A stretch of 64,000 nucleotides of DNA from Spirochaetota bacterium (GTDB lineage: Bacteria; Spirochaetota; Spirochaetia; Treponematales; UBA12059). Shown one piece after another: positions 25,966-36,000 of the stretch. The DNA lies in the NCBI GenBank assembly GCA_022703505.1, contig JAKLDN010000001.1:283389-347388 (forward strand), given 5' to 3'. A program made the translations under genes and the position numbers. The notes beneath the pieces were generated by a model. That model searched no databases. It saw only the letters and a program-made list of their open reading frames with translations, and was not told the DNA's origin. Position 1 is the stretch's first letter. The number at the start of each line of letters is the position of its first letter.

Positions 25966-26014
25966 CGCCGAGCGAGGCTCGGCGCCGCGATGTCGAGCGA
26001 GGCTCGACATCGCG
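25966..26014. repeat. Two adjacent perfect hairpins with the same CGAGG loop
   Basis: CGCCGAG-CGAGG-CTCGGCG (25966-25984) and a 12-bp stem CGCGATGTCGAG with loop CGAGG (25986-26014). The AGCGAGGCT core is shared by both, one base apart. Confidence 0.8.
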
Positions 26015-26017
26015 GGA

Positions 26018-26047
26018 TTGGACACCCCGCCCCCCTTCGGCTATGAT
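26018..26047 (+). promoter_or_regulatory. Promoter of the GH13-type gene, TTGGAC-18-TATGAT
   Basis: TTGGAC at 26018-26023 and TATGAT at 26042-26047, 18 bp apart. The start is about 13 nt before the ATG at 26067, with a G-run as the only possible ribosome binding site. Confidence 0.5.
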
Positions 26048-26066
26048 CGGAGACGGGGGGAACGCC

Positions 26067-29000
26067 ATGACCCAGCGCTACGGTATAGTCCTGCGGCTCT
26101 CGGCCTTCGAAGGCGCGGATACGGAGGCGGCCCGGCCCCACGGTCCGGAGATGGAGTTCCACGTGCGCCGGACAGTGCGGGCGGAGCACAAGCTCGAGGA
26201 ATCCCTGTTCTCCCTCTCGGGCAACGTCGTCTTCCCGAACTTCTACGCCTCCCGGGTCCTGGCCCGATCCCTGAACGCCCGGCCCTCCGTACAGGCCCAC
26301 CCGGAACGCTCGGTGAAGGCCGGGCGCCTGAACGCCATGGGGCTGGTGGACGAGATCCTCCACTTCGTCTGCGCCAAGTTCCGGGAATCCGTGGCCCCCG
26401 ACGCCTTCGTCCGGGCCCTGGCCGCCGTGGAGAAGGCCGTGGGCAAGGCCCAGACCGACGCCCTCCTCCTGGCCTTCACCAAGGAATTCCCGCCTCGGGA
26501 CGTGTACCGGGGCAAGGCGGACGAAGGCGCCTGGCTCGCCGGGACGACCGAAGGGGTACCCAACAGGGTCCTGGCCCTGGAGGAACTCCTCCTCCTCAAG
26601 CTGGCCAACGACAACCCCGCCTTCGAACCCTTCAAGGAACTCTTCGACGATACGGCCTTCCGGGGCGCGACGAAGTACCTGCCGGTCCTGGAAAGCCTGG
26701 AGACCTTCTTCGACGGGCTGCCGGTCTTCGGCCCGGAAAAACGCCCCCTGGTCAAGCTCCTCCGCTGTCCCGTGGAGGCCTCGCCCTATTCCCTGCCCGG
26801 TCAGCTGGACTACATGCGCCGGAACTGGGGCCTCCTCCTGGGGCCCCTCCTGGCCCGGATCCTGGGCGGCCTGGACATGATCAAGGAGGAGGAAAAGCCC
26901 TTCTTCCCGGGCCCCGGGCCCTCCCGGGTCTACGTCTACGAGGGCATGGAGCACGAGTACGAGCGCTTCACCGAGGACATGGACTGGATGCCCCGGGTCG
27001 TCATGCTGGCCAAGAGCGTCCTGGTGTGGCTGCACCAGCTGTCGGTGACCTACGGCCGGACGATAGACCGCCTGGACCTCATCCCCGACGAGGAGCTGGA
27101 CCTCCTGGCCTCCCGGGGCTTCAACGCCCTCTGGCTCATCGGCCTGTGGGAGCGTTCCGACGCCAGCCGCCGCATTAAACAGCTCTGCGGGAATCCCGAG
27201 GCCGCGGCCAGCGCCTACAGTCTCTTCGACTACGAGATCGCCGGGGAGCTGGGGGGCTGGTCCTCCCTGCACCAACTCCGGGAGCGCTGCGCCTGGCGGG
27301 GCATCCGCCTGGCCGCGGACATGGTCCCCAACCACACGGGCATCGATTCCGAGTGGGTGCGGCACCGGCCGGACCTCTTCGTCCAGGCGGGGCATCCCCC
27401 CTTCCCGGGCTACACATTCAACGGGGAGAACCTTTCCGCCGACCCCTCCGTGGGGATCTGGCTGGAGGACCACTACTACAACCGCTCCGACGCGGCGGTG
27501 GTCTTCAAGCGCGTGGACTTCCGTACCGGGGACACCCGGTACATCTACCACGGCAACGACGGGACCGGGATGCCCTGGAACGACACCGCCCAGATCGACT
27601 TCCTCAAGCCCGAAGCCCGGGAGGCGGTGGAAGAGCGGATCCTCCACGTGGCCCGGGCCTTCCCCATCATCCGCTTCGACGCGGCCATGGTCCTGGCCAA
27701 GCGGCACTTCCGCCGCCTCTGGTACCCCGAACCCGGATCCGGGGGGGACATAGCCTCCCGGGCGGAACACGCCCTGTCGCGCAAGGACTTCGACGTGCGG
27801 ATGCCCGAGGAGTTCTGGCGCCAGGTGGTGGACCGAAGCGCCCGGGACGCCCCGGACACCCTCCTCCTGGCCGAAGCCTTCTGGATGATGGAGGGCTACT
27901 TCGTCCGGACCCTGGGCATGCACCGGGTGTACAACTCGGCCTTCATGAACATGCTCAAGAAGGAAGAGAACGCGAAGTTCAAGGAAACCATCAAGAACAC
28001 CCAGGAGTTCGATAAGCGCATCCTCAAGCGATTCGTCAACTTCATGAACAACCCGGACGAGGAGACCGCGGTGGCCCAGTTCGGCAAGGGGGACAAGTAC
28101 TTCGGGGTCTGCACCCTGATGGCCACCCTGCCGGGCCTGCCGATGTTCGGGCACGGCCAGGTCGAGGGCTTCGAGGAGAAGTACGGGATGGAGTACCGCC
28201 GCGCCTACCGGGACGAGGCCCCCGATTCGGGCCTCGTGGCCCGGCACGAGCGGGAGATCTTCCCGATCCTGAAGCGGCGCCACCTCTTCTCCGGAGTGGA
28301 CGACTTCCTGCTCTACGACCTCTGGGACGAGCACGGAACGGTCAACCAGAACGTCTTCGTGTACTCGAACGGGGCCGGGGGCGAGCGGGCCCTGGTGGCC
28401 TATAACAACGCCTACGGGCGGGCCTCGGGATGGGTCAAGGACTCCGCCTACTACGCCGAGATCCTTCCGGACGGAGGCAAGCGCCACGTCCAGAAATCCC
28501 TGGCCGAGGCCCTGGGGCTTTCCGGCAAGGAGGGCCGCTTCCTGGTCTTCCGGGAACAGCGGAGCGAGCTCTGGTACCTGCGTCCCTCCAAGGACGTGGC
28601 CGCCAAGGGCCTGCACCTGGCCCTGAACGGCTACGAGAGCCAGGTCTTCCTGGACGTCCACGAGGTCGAGGACGACGCGACGGGCCGCTACGGCACCCTC
28701 TGCCGCAGACTGGGCGGGGCCGGGGCGCCGGACCTGTCCGCGGCCCTCCAGGACATCGACCTGGCGGAGCTCTACGCGGCCTTCGCGGCCCTGCTCTCGC
28801 CGGAGTTCCTGGCCGCCCTGCGGCTCCCCCCCGGCACCTCGGAGAAAGCCGGCCCGGTGCCGGGGGCACCCGCGTCGAAATCGAAGCCCGGGAAGCCGGG
28901 CAAGGCCGAGGCGGGCACCGCCGCGGAGACGAGGGCCGCCCCGGACCTGGACCCCGAGACGTCCTCGGCCTTCGCCGCCCTGCCGGAGCGGTGCCGAGCC

Positions 29001-29717
29001 TTCGCCCGGACGGCCCTGGTCTTCCTGGAAGATTTCGACGGAGGCGCCGAGGCGTTGACCGAAAGGCCCGAGGAGGCCGGGATCAAGGCGAAAAAGCCGC
29101 CGGCCGGATCCGCCCCGACGGACCCGGCGGAGCGGACCGCGGGTGCCCTGGCCGCAGGATTCCAAATTCTGACGTCCTTCCTGGCGGAAGCCCGGTCCGG
29201 CGGACCGGATTCCTTCCCCGCCTCCCTGGCCGCCGCCTTCCCCGCGGCCGCCCAAGCCGCCGCGGCCCTGGTCGTCCTGGGTTCCCTGCGCGCCCTCCTC
29301 GGACCCGAGGCCCGGGGCCCGGACGCCCGGGCCCTGGCGGACCACTGGTGCCTGGACCGCAAGCTCCGGGAAGCCCTCCAGTCCGCGGGGATGCCCGGGG
29401 ACGAGGCCTGGCGCCTGGCCCACGCGGCCAAGACCGCCGCGGCCCTCCATCCGGATAAACCGGCGGTCCGGGAGCTCTGGAAGGCCTGGACCTCGGACGA
29501 GGACGGCGGACGCATCCTGGGGGTGAACACCTGGGACGGGGTCGAGTGGTTCCGGGCCGAGGGTTTCGACCTGTTCGCCCCCGTCTCGGCCCTGGCCGCC
29601 CTCTTCGCTCCCGGCGGCGGGACCTACAAGACCCGGGAGGCCGCGGCCGCCAAACTGTATTCCGACCTCCGGAAGATGGAGGCGAAGTCGGGGTACAAAG
29701 TGGACGGTGGACTGTAA
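26067..29717 (+). CDS. Very long GH13-type (alpha-amylase family) protein with large N- and C-terminal helical regions
   Basis: 1216 residues, no signal peptide. Residues 1-350 are helix-rich and unlike amylase domains. The catalytic barrel follows: region I DMVPNHTG (about 418), region II IIRFDAAM with nucleophile Asp538, region III LLAEAF with acid/base Glu603, and a region IV position reading NNPDE with Asp664, where a His normally precedes the Asp. An amylase-like beta domain ends near 950. The remaining 260 residues are Ala-rich helices with a Pro/Lys linker. It probably acts on a cytoplasmic alpha-glucan or trehalose-like substrate; specificity is unknown. The last residues KVDGGL are encoded by a heptamer repeat. 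Confidence 0.85.
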   Translation: MTQRYGIVLRLSAFEGADTEAARPHGPEMEFHVRRTVRAEHKLEESLFSLSGNVVFPNFYASRVLARSLNARPSVQAHPERSVKAGRLNAMGLVDEILHFVCAKFRESVAPDAFVRALAAVEKAVGKAQTDALLLAFTKEFPPRDVYRGKADEGAWLAGTTEGVPNRVLALEELLLLKLANDNPAFEPFKELFDDTAFRGATKYLPVLESLETFFDGLPVFGPEKRPLVKLLRCPVEASPYSLPGQLDYMRRNWGLLLGPLLARILGGLDMIKEEEKPFFPGPGPSRVYVYEGMEHEYERFTEDMDWMPRVVMLAKSVLVWLHQLSVTYGRTIDRLDLIPDEELDLLASRGFNALWLIGLWERSDASRRIKQLCGNPEAAASAYSLFDYEIAGELGGWSSLHQLRERCAWRGIRLAADMVPNHTGIDSEWVRHRPDLFVQAGHPPFPGYTFNGENLSADPSVGIWLEDHYYNRSDAAVVFKRVDFRTGDTRYIYHGNDGTGMPWNDTAQIDFLKPEAREAVEERILHVARAFPIIRFDAAMVLAKRHFRRLWYPEPGSGGDIASRAEHALSRKDFDVRMPEEFWRQVVDRSARDAPDTLLLAEAFWMMEGYFVRTLGMHRVYNSAFMNMLKKEENAKFKETIKNTQEFDKRILKRFVNFMNNPDEETAVAQFGKGDKYFGVCTLMATLPGLPMFGHGQVEGFEEKYGMEYRRAYRDEAPDSGLVARHEREIFPILKRRHLFSGVDDFLLYDLWDEHGTVNQNVFVYSNGAGGERALVAYNNAYGRASGWVKDSAYYAEILPDGGKRHVQKSLAEALGLSGKEGRFLVFREQRSELWYLRPSKDVAAKGLHLALNGYESQVFLDVHEVEDDATGRYGTLCRRLGGAGAPDLSAALQDIDLAELYAAFAALLSPEFLAALRLPPGTSEKAGPVPGAPASKSKPGKPGKAEAGTAAETRAAPDLDPETSSAFAALPERCRAFARTALVFLEDFDGGAEALTERPEEAGIKAKKPPAGSAPTDPAERTAGALAAGFQILTSFLAEARSGGPDSFPASLAAAFPAAAQAAAALVVLGSLRALLGPEARGPDARALADHWCLDRKLREALQSAGMPGDEAWRLAHAAKTAAALHPDKPAVRELWKAWTSDEDGGRILGVNTWDGVEWFRAEGFDLFAPVSALAALFAPGGGTYKTREAAAAKLYSDLRKMEAKSGYKVDGGL
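29700..29713. repeat. Two heptamer units at the end of the GH13-type gene
   Basis: GTGGACG and GTGGACT, which encode the C-terminal VDGGL and the first bases of the stop region. Same family as the arrays at 14293 and 30226. No inverted partner is visible within the 17 bp before the next gene. Confidence 0.7.
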
Positions 29718-29730
29718 CCAAGGAGTGACC

Positions 29731-30243
29731 ATGCCCTTCGAATCCGTCGACCTCGAGAACCTTTCGGACAATCCCTGGAAGCTCATCGGCAAGGACTGGA
29801 TGCTGGTGACCGCGGGGAACCTCGCCTCCTGGAACACCATGACCGCCAGCTGGGGCGGCCTGGGGGTCCTCTGGCACCAGAACGTGGCCTTCGTCTTCGT
29901 CCGGCCCTCCCGGCACACCTTCGAGTTCATGAACCGGGGCGACCGTTTCACCCTCTCCTTTTTCCCCGAGGAACGGCGGGAGATCCTTTCCAAGTGCGGG
30001 AGCGTCTCGGGGAGGGACGCGGACAAGGCGGCCCTCACGGGCCTCGACCCGTTCGAGCCCGAACCGGGGGTCGTCTCCTTCCGCCAGGCCCGGCTCGTCC
30101 TTTCCTGCCGCAAGCTCTACGCCCAGGATCTGGGCCCCGGCCATATCGTGGACCCCGATGTCCTGAAAAACTACGCCAACGGGGACTGGCACCGGATGTA
30201 CGTCGCCAAGGTGGAGGGAGCGTGGGTGGACGGTGGACGGTGA
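29731..30243 (+). CDS. Flavin reductase-like FMN-binding protein
   Basis: 170 residues, ATG with AAGGAG five bases upstream. The split-barrel flavin reductase pattern is seen in LITAG-like VTAGNLASWNTMTASWGGLG and VRPSRHTFEFMNRGDRFTLSFF (each in part), which would contact FMN phosphate and isoalloxazine. Such proteins bind FMN and serve as reductases or oxygen-stress flavoproteins. The C-terminal WVDGGR and stop lie within the heptamer array. It follows the GH13-type gene by 13 bp, likely in one transcript. Confidence 0.85.
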   Translation: MPFESVDLENLSDNPWKLIGKDWMLVTAGNLASWNTMTASWGGLGVLWHQNVAFVFVRPSRHTFEFMNRGDRFTLSFFPEERREILSKCGSVSGRDADKAALTGLDPFEPEPGVVSFRQARLVLSCRKLYAQDLGPGHIVDPDVLKNYANGDWHRMYVAKVEGAWVDGGR

Positions 30244-30349
30244 ACGGAAATGTACGGCAGAACACTTGAATCATACGACCGTTTAACGATACGCGGGATC
30301 CGGGCGGAAGCTTCGCCTCGGTTCACTGTCCGCTGTCCACCGTTCACTT
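30226..30349. repeat. Inverted pair of heptamer arrays upstream of the AddB-like gene
   Basis: Left arm: GTGGACG, GTGGACG, GTGAACG (30226-30246). Right arm: TTCACTG, TCCGCTG, TCCACCG, TTCACTT (30322-30349), reverse-complement type. The word CGGAAATG followed by GGCAGAA adjoins the left arm exactly as at the rpmB/ffh copy. The left arm contains the stop codon of the flavin reductase-like gene. Confidence 0.85.
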
Positions 30350-30360
30350 CCCTCTGACCT

Positions 30361-33036
30361 ATGCCGTCCTTCATCGAATCCGTCCTGGCAGCCCGGCTTC
30401 CCGACCCCTCGGTCTCCTTCGTCTTCCCCAGCGAGGTGGCCGCGGCGTCCTGGGCGCTGCGGGCCCTGGACCTGGGGCCCTCCCCGGCGGTCTTCACGGA
30501 CCGCTTCCTGGGCTGGGACACCTTCAAGGCCCGGCTCCTCTCCCGGAAGGCCGAGGGCCGGGCCGCGGACGACCGGACCCGTCTGCTCTGGGCCGCCTCC
30601 GCCCTGGAGGCCAACTCCCGGTCCCCCTTCCTGGAGACCCTCCTGCGGCCGGCCTATCGTTCCGAGTACGAGGGCTACGTTCCCTTCGTGGCCGGGATCC
30701 TCCCGGCCCTGCGCAGGATCGCCGGCCGGGCCGGATCCCGACCGGAAACCGGCAAGCTCCGGGATTTCGGGGCCCTGTACGCCCGGTACCGGTCCTTCCT
30801 GTCCGAGCGGGGCCTCTTCGAACCGCCCTGGGAACCCCTGCCCTCCCCGGAGCCCGGCCTGCGCTACGACCTCTTCTGCCCGGAGCTCGCCCGGGACTTC
30901 GAGGAGTACCGGACGGCCCTGTCCGCGGGGACGGCGTTCCGCATCCTGCCGCTCCCGGAAGCCCCGGACTGCCCCCCCCTGGCGGAATTCCCGAACCTGT
31001 ACGAGGAGCTCCGCTGGATATTCCTCTCCGTAGCCCGGGACCTGGATTCGGGGCTGCGCCCCGAGGAGATCGCGGTCACGGTCCCGGACCTGGACGAGAC
31101 CGCCCCCTGGGTGGAGAAGGCCGCCGCCCTGGCGGGGGTGCCCGCGGAGATCCGGAGCGGCCGGCCCCTGGCCCGGCATCCGGTCGGCCGCTTCCTGGCC
31201 GCCCTGGGCGCCTGCTCGGAGAGGGACTTCGACCTGGAATCGGTCACCGCCCTGCTCCTGGACCGCTTCCTGCCCTGGAAGGAGCCGGACCGGGCCCGTT
31301 CCCTGGTGCGCTTCGGAATCCTGCGGCACGCCTATGCCCCCTACGCCGCGGACGGCCGGAAGCGGGATCCCTGGCTGGAAAGCTTCCGGATCTGCGGTGT
31401 CCCGGAACCCGGCCTGGACTCCTTCTACCGCAGGCTCAAGTCCGGCGCCCGGCAGGTCACCGGGGCCGCGGATTTCCGGAGTCTGGCCCGGGCCTTCGTC
31501 GCCTTCCGCAGGGAATTCCTGGACGAGGACCGCCTTTCCGAGGAGGACGCCCGGTCCTTCCAGCGGGCCATGGACGAGCTCTCCGCCTATTCCCGCGTCG
31601 AGTCCGACCTGGACCTGGCCGCCCCGGAGGGTTCCGCCTTCTCCCTCTTCCGTACGGTGCTGGCGGACCAGCGCTACGTCCACCAATCCTCGGTCCCCGC
31701 CGTGTCCGTGTACTCCTACCGGGTCTCCGCCCTCCTGGCCGTCCGCAGGCACTACGTGGCCGGGGCATCCCAGGAAGGCCTGCGGGTTCGCTTCGTCTCC
31801 GCCCCCGGACTCGGGGAGGAGGAGAAGGAGGACCTGGGACTCCCGGACCGGGACGCCTCCGGGGAGTACGCCCGGGCCTACGCGTCCACGGGAATGACGG
31901 TCTTCAGCTTCGCCGTCGAGGGCTTCCGGGGCTGGAACCTCCCGTTCCCCTGGTTCTCCCGGGCCGGCCGGGTCGGAGTCCCGCCGGACGGGGAGGCCCT
32001 CCGGGGCTCGGACCCCTGGTCCCGGGAGGAGCGGGCTTGGCGGGGCGAGGACTTCCCCCCCGTACTGCTGGCGGATCAGTCCCGGGCCTTCCGGTCCGCG
32101 GCCCGGTCCCTGGGGCCCCCGGCCTCGGACTATCGCCGGGACCGGGCCTCCCCCCAAGCCGCCGGGGCGATCCTGACCCGGGTCACCCGGGCGGACGGGC
32201 GCCTGCGCCTCTCGGCCACCCAGGTTTCGGAGCTGCTGTCCTGCCCCTTCGCCTGGCTCCTGGCCCGGGGCCTGGCCCTGGAAGCGGAGGTGTCCGGGGT
32301 GGGCTTCTTCGACGCCCTCCTGGCCGGGGAGATGGGCCACGAGACCCTCCGAGTTTTGTACGGCCGGATAGCCGCTTCCGGCCCCTTCGACGGACGCCGG
32401 ATCCCGGAGTACCTATCCTGGATCCGGCCTTCCATGGACGAGATCCTCCCCGCGTTCGAGTCCCGGCACGGCCCCTTCCTCCGGCCCATGTTCGAAGCCT
32501 ACATGCCCAAGCTGGGAGACCGGATCGAGCGCCTCCTACGGGAGGAGGCCCGGGTCTTCCAGGGCTGGGAGGTCGAGAGCCTGGAGGGCGACCTGGAGAA
32601 GGACTACCCGGACCTGGAGGCGGTCCTGGTCGGGCGCCTGGACCGCCTGGCCCGCCGGGACGGGGAGCACGGGATCATCGACTACAAGAAGCGCTCGATC
32701 CCGGGCAAGGACGACGTCCGGCCCGACGCGAACGGATACCTGGCGGCACCCCAGATGGCCGCCTACATCCTTCTGTGCGAGGCGGCGGGCCGGACCGTAT
32801 CCCGGGCCCGGATCTGGTCCCTGGAGGACGCCAAGGCCCTGGACGTTGTAGGCCCCGGAGCCGGGACCCGAGAGGACTACGGTCCGGCCCTGGCGGCCTT
32901 CGAGGACGGCCTGCGGAAGACTGCGGAACGGCTCCGGGCCGGGGACTTCCGTCCTCCCCGTCCGGAGGAGCGGGACTGCGGGAACTGCGGCTGGGCCTCG
33001 ATCTGCCGGACCGGCTACGCCACGGAGGGACGATGA
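30361..33036 (+). CDS. AddB-like recombination nuclease subunit
   Basis: 891 residues, shorter than typical AddB (about 1150) and lacking a clear Walker A motif. The C-terminus has a PD-(D/E)XK nuclease: VGRLDRL followed by GIIDYKK (Asp774, Lys776). The iron-sulphur staple is complete: Cys628 (LLSCPFAW), then Cys873, Cys876 and Cys882 (DCGNCGWASIC). The partner AddA-like helicase overlaps by four bases (ATGA). Together they resect double-strand DNA ends for RecA loading, with Chi-type regulation in known systems. The start has no Shine-Dalgarno sequence and directly follows the repeat array. Confidence 0.87.
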   Translation: MPSFIESVLAARLPDPSVSFVFPSEVAAASWALRALDLGPSPAVFTDRFLGWDTFKARLLSRKAEGRAADDRTRLLWAASALEANSRSPFLETLLRPAYRSEYEGYVPFVAGILPALRRIAGRAGSRPETGKLRDFGALYARYRSFLSERGLFEPPWEPLPSPEPGLRYDLFCPELARDFEEYRTALSAGTAFRILPLPEAPDCPPLAEFPNLYEELRWIFLSVARDLDSGLRPEEIAVTVPDLDETAPWVEKAAALAGVPAEIRSGRPLARHPVGRFLAALGACSERDFDLESVTALLLDRFLPWKEPDRARSLVRFGILRHAYAPYAADGRKRDPWLESFRICGVPEPGLDSFYRRLKSGARQVTGAADFRSLARAFVAFRREFLDEDRLSEEDARSFQRAMDELSAYSRVESDLDLAAPEGSAFSLFRTVLADQRYVHQSSVPAVSVYSYRVSALLAVRRHYVAGASQEGLRVRFVSAPGLGEEEKEDLGLPDRDASGEYARAYASTGMTVFSFAVEGFRGWNLPFPWFSRAGRVGVPPDGEALRGSDPWSREERAWRGEDFPPVLLADQSRAFRSAARSLGPPASDYRRDRASPQAAGAILTRVTRADGRLRLSATQVSELLSCPFAWLLARGLALEAEVSGVGFFDALLAGEMGHETLRVLYGRIAASGPFDGRRIPEYLSWIRPSMDEILPAFESRHGPFLRPMFEAYMPKLGDRIERLLREEARVFQGWEVESLEGDLEKDYPDLEAVLVGRLDRLARRDGEHGIIDYKKRSIPGKDDVRPDANGYLAAPQMAAYILLCEAAGRTVSRARIWSLEDAKALDVVGPGAGTREDYGPALAAFEDGLRKTAERLRAGDFRPPRPEERDCGNCGWASICRTGYATEGR

Positions 33037-36000
33037 GCGCCAACCCGATGTCGAGCCGGCTCGATCCGGACCAGCGGACCGCCGTGGAGCTCCGGAGGAA
33101 CGGAGCCGTGTCCGCGGGGGCCGGGAGCGGGAAGACCACGGTCCTGGCCGCCCGGTACCTGGACCTGGTCCTGCGGGACGGGGCGGACGTCCGGTCCATC
33201 CTGGTCCTGACCTTCACCCGCAAGGCCGCCGCGGAGATGTACGGACGCATCCACCGGGAGCTCCTGGCCTCCGGCGAGCCCCGGGCCCTGGAGCAGGTGG
33301 ATCGCTTCTCGGAGGCCCAGATCTCCACCCTGGACTCCTTCTGCTCCCTGGTCCTTCGACCGGAGGCCCAGGAGTACGGATATCCCCCGGACTTCCGGGT
33401 GGACGACGAGGAATGCGGCCGCATCGCCCGCGCCCAGGCCCTGTCCTTCCTCCTGGAGCGCCGGGAGGATCCCGCCCTCCGGGAGGTCTTCGCCCGGCTG
33501 GGCTTTGAGAGGGCCTGGAAGGAGCTCTTCGCGGACGCGGCCGCCCGGCTCTGGACCCCCTCCGCCGCCCCGGACATCCCGGCCATGCTCCGGCTCCAGG
33601 CGGATACCGCGGAGCGGACCCTACGGGAACAGGCGGCGCTCATCCTGGAGGAAGCCCGGGCCGTCCGCGAGGCGGGCGCCGGGTCCCTTTCCGCCAAGGC
33701 CGCCTCCGTCCTGGACGCCTTCGCGACCCTACCCGCGGGCTTCGCGGCCCTGCCCACGGACATGATCGCGGCGGCCCTGGATCCCGTCGTGGCCTTCAAT
33801 CTCCAGGGCTTCGGGCGTTCGGACGCCGAGACCCGGATCAAGGAAGCCGCGTCCGCGGCCCGGGACGCGGCCCGCCGGATCCTCAAGGCCCGGGAAATGG
33901 AAAAGCTGGCGCCCCTTACGGGTTCCGTCCTGGGCCTCCTGGCCGAGCTGGGGGAGCGGGTCCGCCGGGCCAAGCGGGGAGCCCGGGTGATGGGGTTCCG
34001 GGACGTGGCGGAAGCCGCGGTGGACCTCCTGTCCCGGAGGCCCGGGGTCCGGGCCGGGTGGAAGAGGCGGTTCCGGTACATCATGATCGACGAGTTCCAG
34101 GACGACGACGAGCTGCAGAAGGACCTGCTCTACCTCCTCGCGGAGCGCGCGGACCGGACGGATCCCGGGGTCCCGGAGGTCCGGGACCTGGACCCGGACA
34201 AGCTCTTCTTCGTGGGGGACGAGAAGCAGAGCATCTACCGCTTCCGGGGGGCCGACGTCTCGGTCTTCCGGGGCCTGGCGGAAGACCTGGGGGCGGAGGG
34301 TCCCGCCCTGAGGACGAACTACCGCTCCGAGCCCGAGCTGGTTTCCTTCTTCAACGAGACCTTCGAGCGGGTCCTGGGGGACGCCGTCGAGCCCTGGGAG
34401 GCCCGGTTCGCCCCGATCCTCTCCCGCCCCGCCGCCCCCGGGGGCTCGCCCTCGATCCGGTACCTCCTGAAGCCCCGGCGTCCCGCCGCGGAACGGGAAG
34501 GCTACCGGAGCGACGACGAGGCCCTGGCCTGCGGGGTCGCGTCCTTCGTCCGGAAATCCGTGGAAGGCGGGGAGTTGAGGGTTCCGGATCCGGGCGCCCC
34601 GGGAGGCCCCGGTTGGAGAGCGGCGCGGTACGACGACTTCGCGGTCCTTCTCCGGAGCACCGGCAAGCAATACCTCCTGGAGAAGTACTTCCGACTCCTG
34701 AAAGTCCCCTACTCGGCCGGGGACGTCTGCGGCCTCTTCACCGAGTCCCCGGCCAACGACGTCTATCAGGCCCTCCGCCTGGCGGTCCATCCCGAGGACG
34801 GGCCCGCCTACGCGGCCTTCCTCCGCTCCCCCTTCGTCCGGATCTCCGACGACGCCTTCGTCCGCATCCTGGCCCCGGGCCTGCCTCCCTTCGATCCCGA
34901 GGCCCGGTGCGCCGCGGACCTCTCCGAGGACGACGGGGCCCGGTTCGACCGGGGCCGCGAGATCCTGGATCGGCTTAGGGCCGGTGCCGACCGCCTTCCG
35001 CACTCCACCCTGGTCCGATCCCTGTGGTACGAGGAGGGCCTGCGCCTGGGCCTTGTCCGGAAACCCGACGCCCATCCCTTCCTGGAGCACTTCGACTACC
35101 TCTTCCGCCTGGCGGCGGACGCGGACGCCCGGGGGCTGGCCCTGGCTTCCTTCGTTGCCGAGCTGGAGCCCCTGACGGGCACCCCGGAACGGGTCCCGGA
35201 CCTGGACGCCCCCCGGGAGGCCGGGTCCGGCCTCCGGATCCTGACGGTCCACAGGTCCAAGGGCCTGGAGTTCCCGGTGGTCATCCTGCCCTTCCTGGAC
35301 AACGCCGTGAAACCCGGAGGGAACGGAAAGGCCTGGTACCTGTCCCGGAACCACGGGATCACTCTGAACCTCAAGCCCTGGGACGATCCGCAGGCCAAGA
35401 CCGTGAACCTCTTCTACGACCTGGCCCGGGAGGAGGAGTCCCGGCAGGAGGCCGCGGAGCTCAAACGGCTCTTCTACGTGGCCTGCACCCGGGCCTCCGC
35501 CCATCTGGTCTTCGCCTCCCTGGAGCCCGTGCGCGCGGACAATCTGGGTTCCTCCTTCCATACCCTCCTGGCGGGAGAGGACGGCCTGCGGGACCCGGGG
35601 ACCGGTTTGTTCCCGCATATGCCGGCCGGCGTCCGGGAGGTCCGGGTTCCGGACCTGGGCGAGGAGGACTACGGAAAACTTTTCGCGGGGGGTAGGGGCG
35701 CCTCGCTCGAGACCCTGGCGTCCCGGTACGAGGAGGCGCGGATCGTCCGGAGGGACTGGGAGCCCCGGACGGTCTCGGCCACCGCGGTCAAGGCGGCCTG
35801 GGAGGTGACCGGGAAGGAAGCCTGGGAGGACCTTCCCTCCCTGTACTTCGACACCGTCGCAGAGGAGGTTCCGGAGACGGTCTTCGGGGAGCTCTGCCAC
35901 GCCGCGATCCAGGCCCGGCTGGACCCCTCCGGCGTCGGGACGGAGGACTTCGAGGCCCTCCTGTCCGGGATGCCCGAGGCCCATCGGGACGCCCTGGCCG

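Larger units (their letters stand above)
25756..26066. other. Divergent regulatory gap between livK1 and the GH13-type gene
   Basis: 311 bp without genes. The left half carries the livK leader and an AT-rich patch (25870-25920) with TTGACA on the minus strand (25906-25911) but no unambiguous -10 box. The middle holds two hairpins (25966-26014). The right end holds the promoter of the GH13-type gene. Confidence 0.6.

Noticed and set aside
25908-30113. A 1401-codon open frame on the minus strand opposite the GH13-type gene
   Set aside because: Composition and lack of motifs mark it as an antisense shadow, while the plus strand carries all GH13 catalytic motifs in order.
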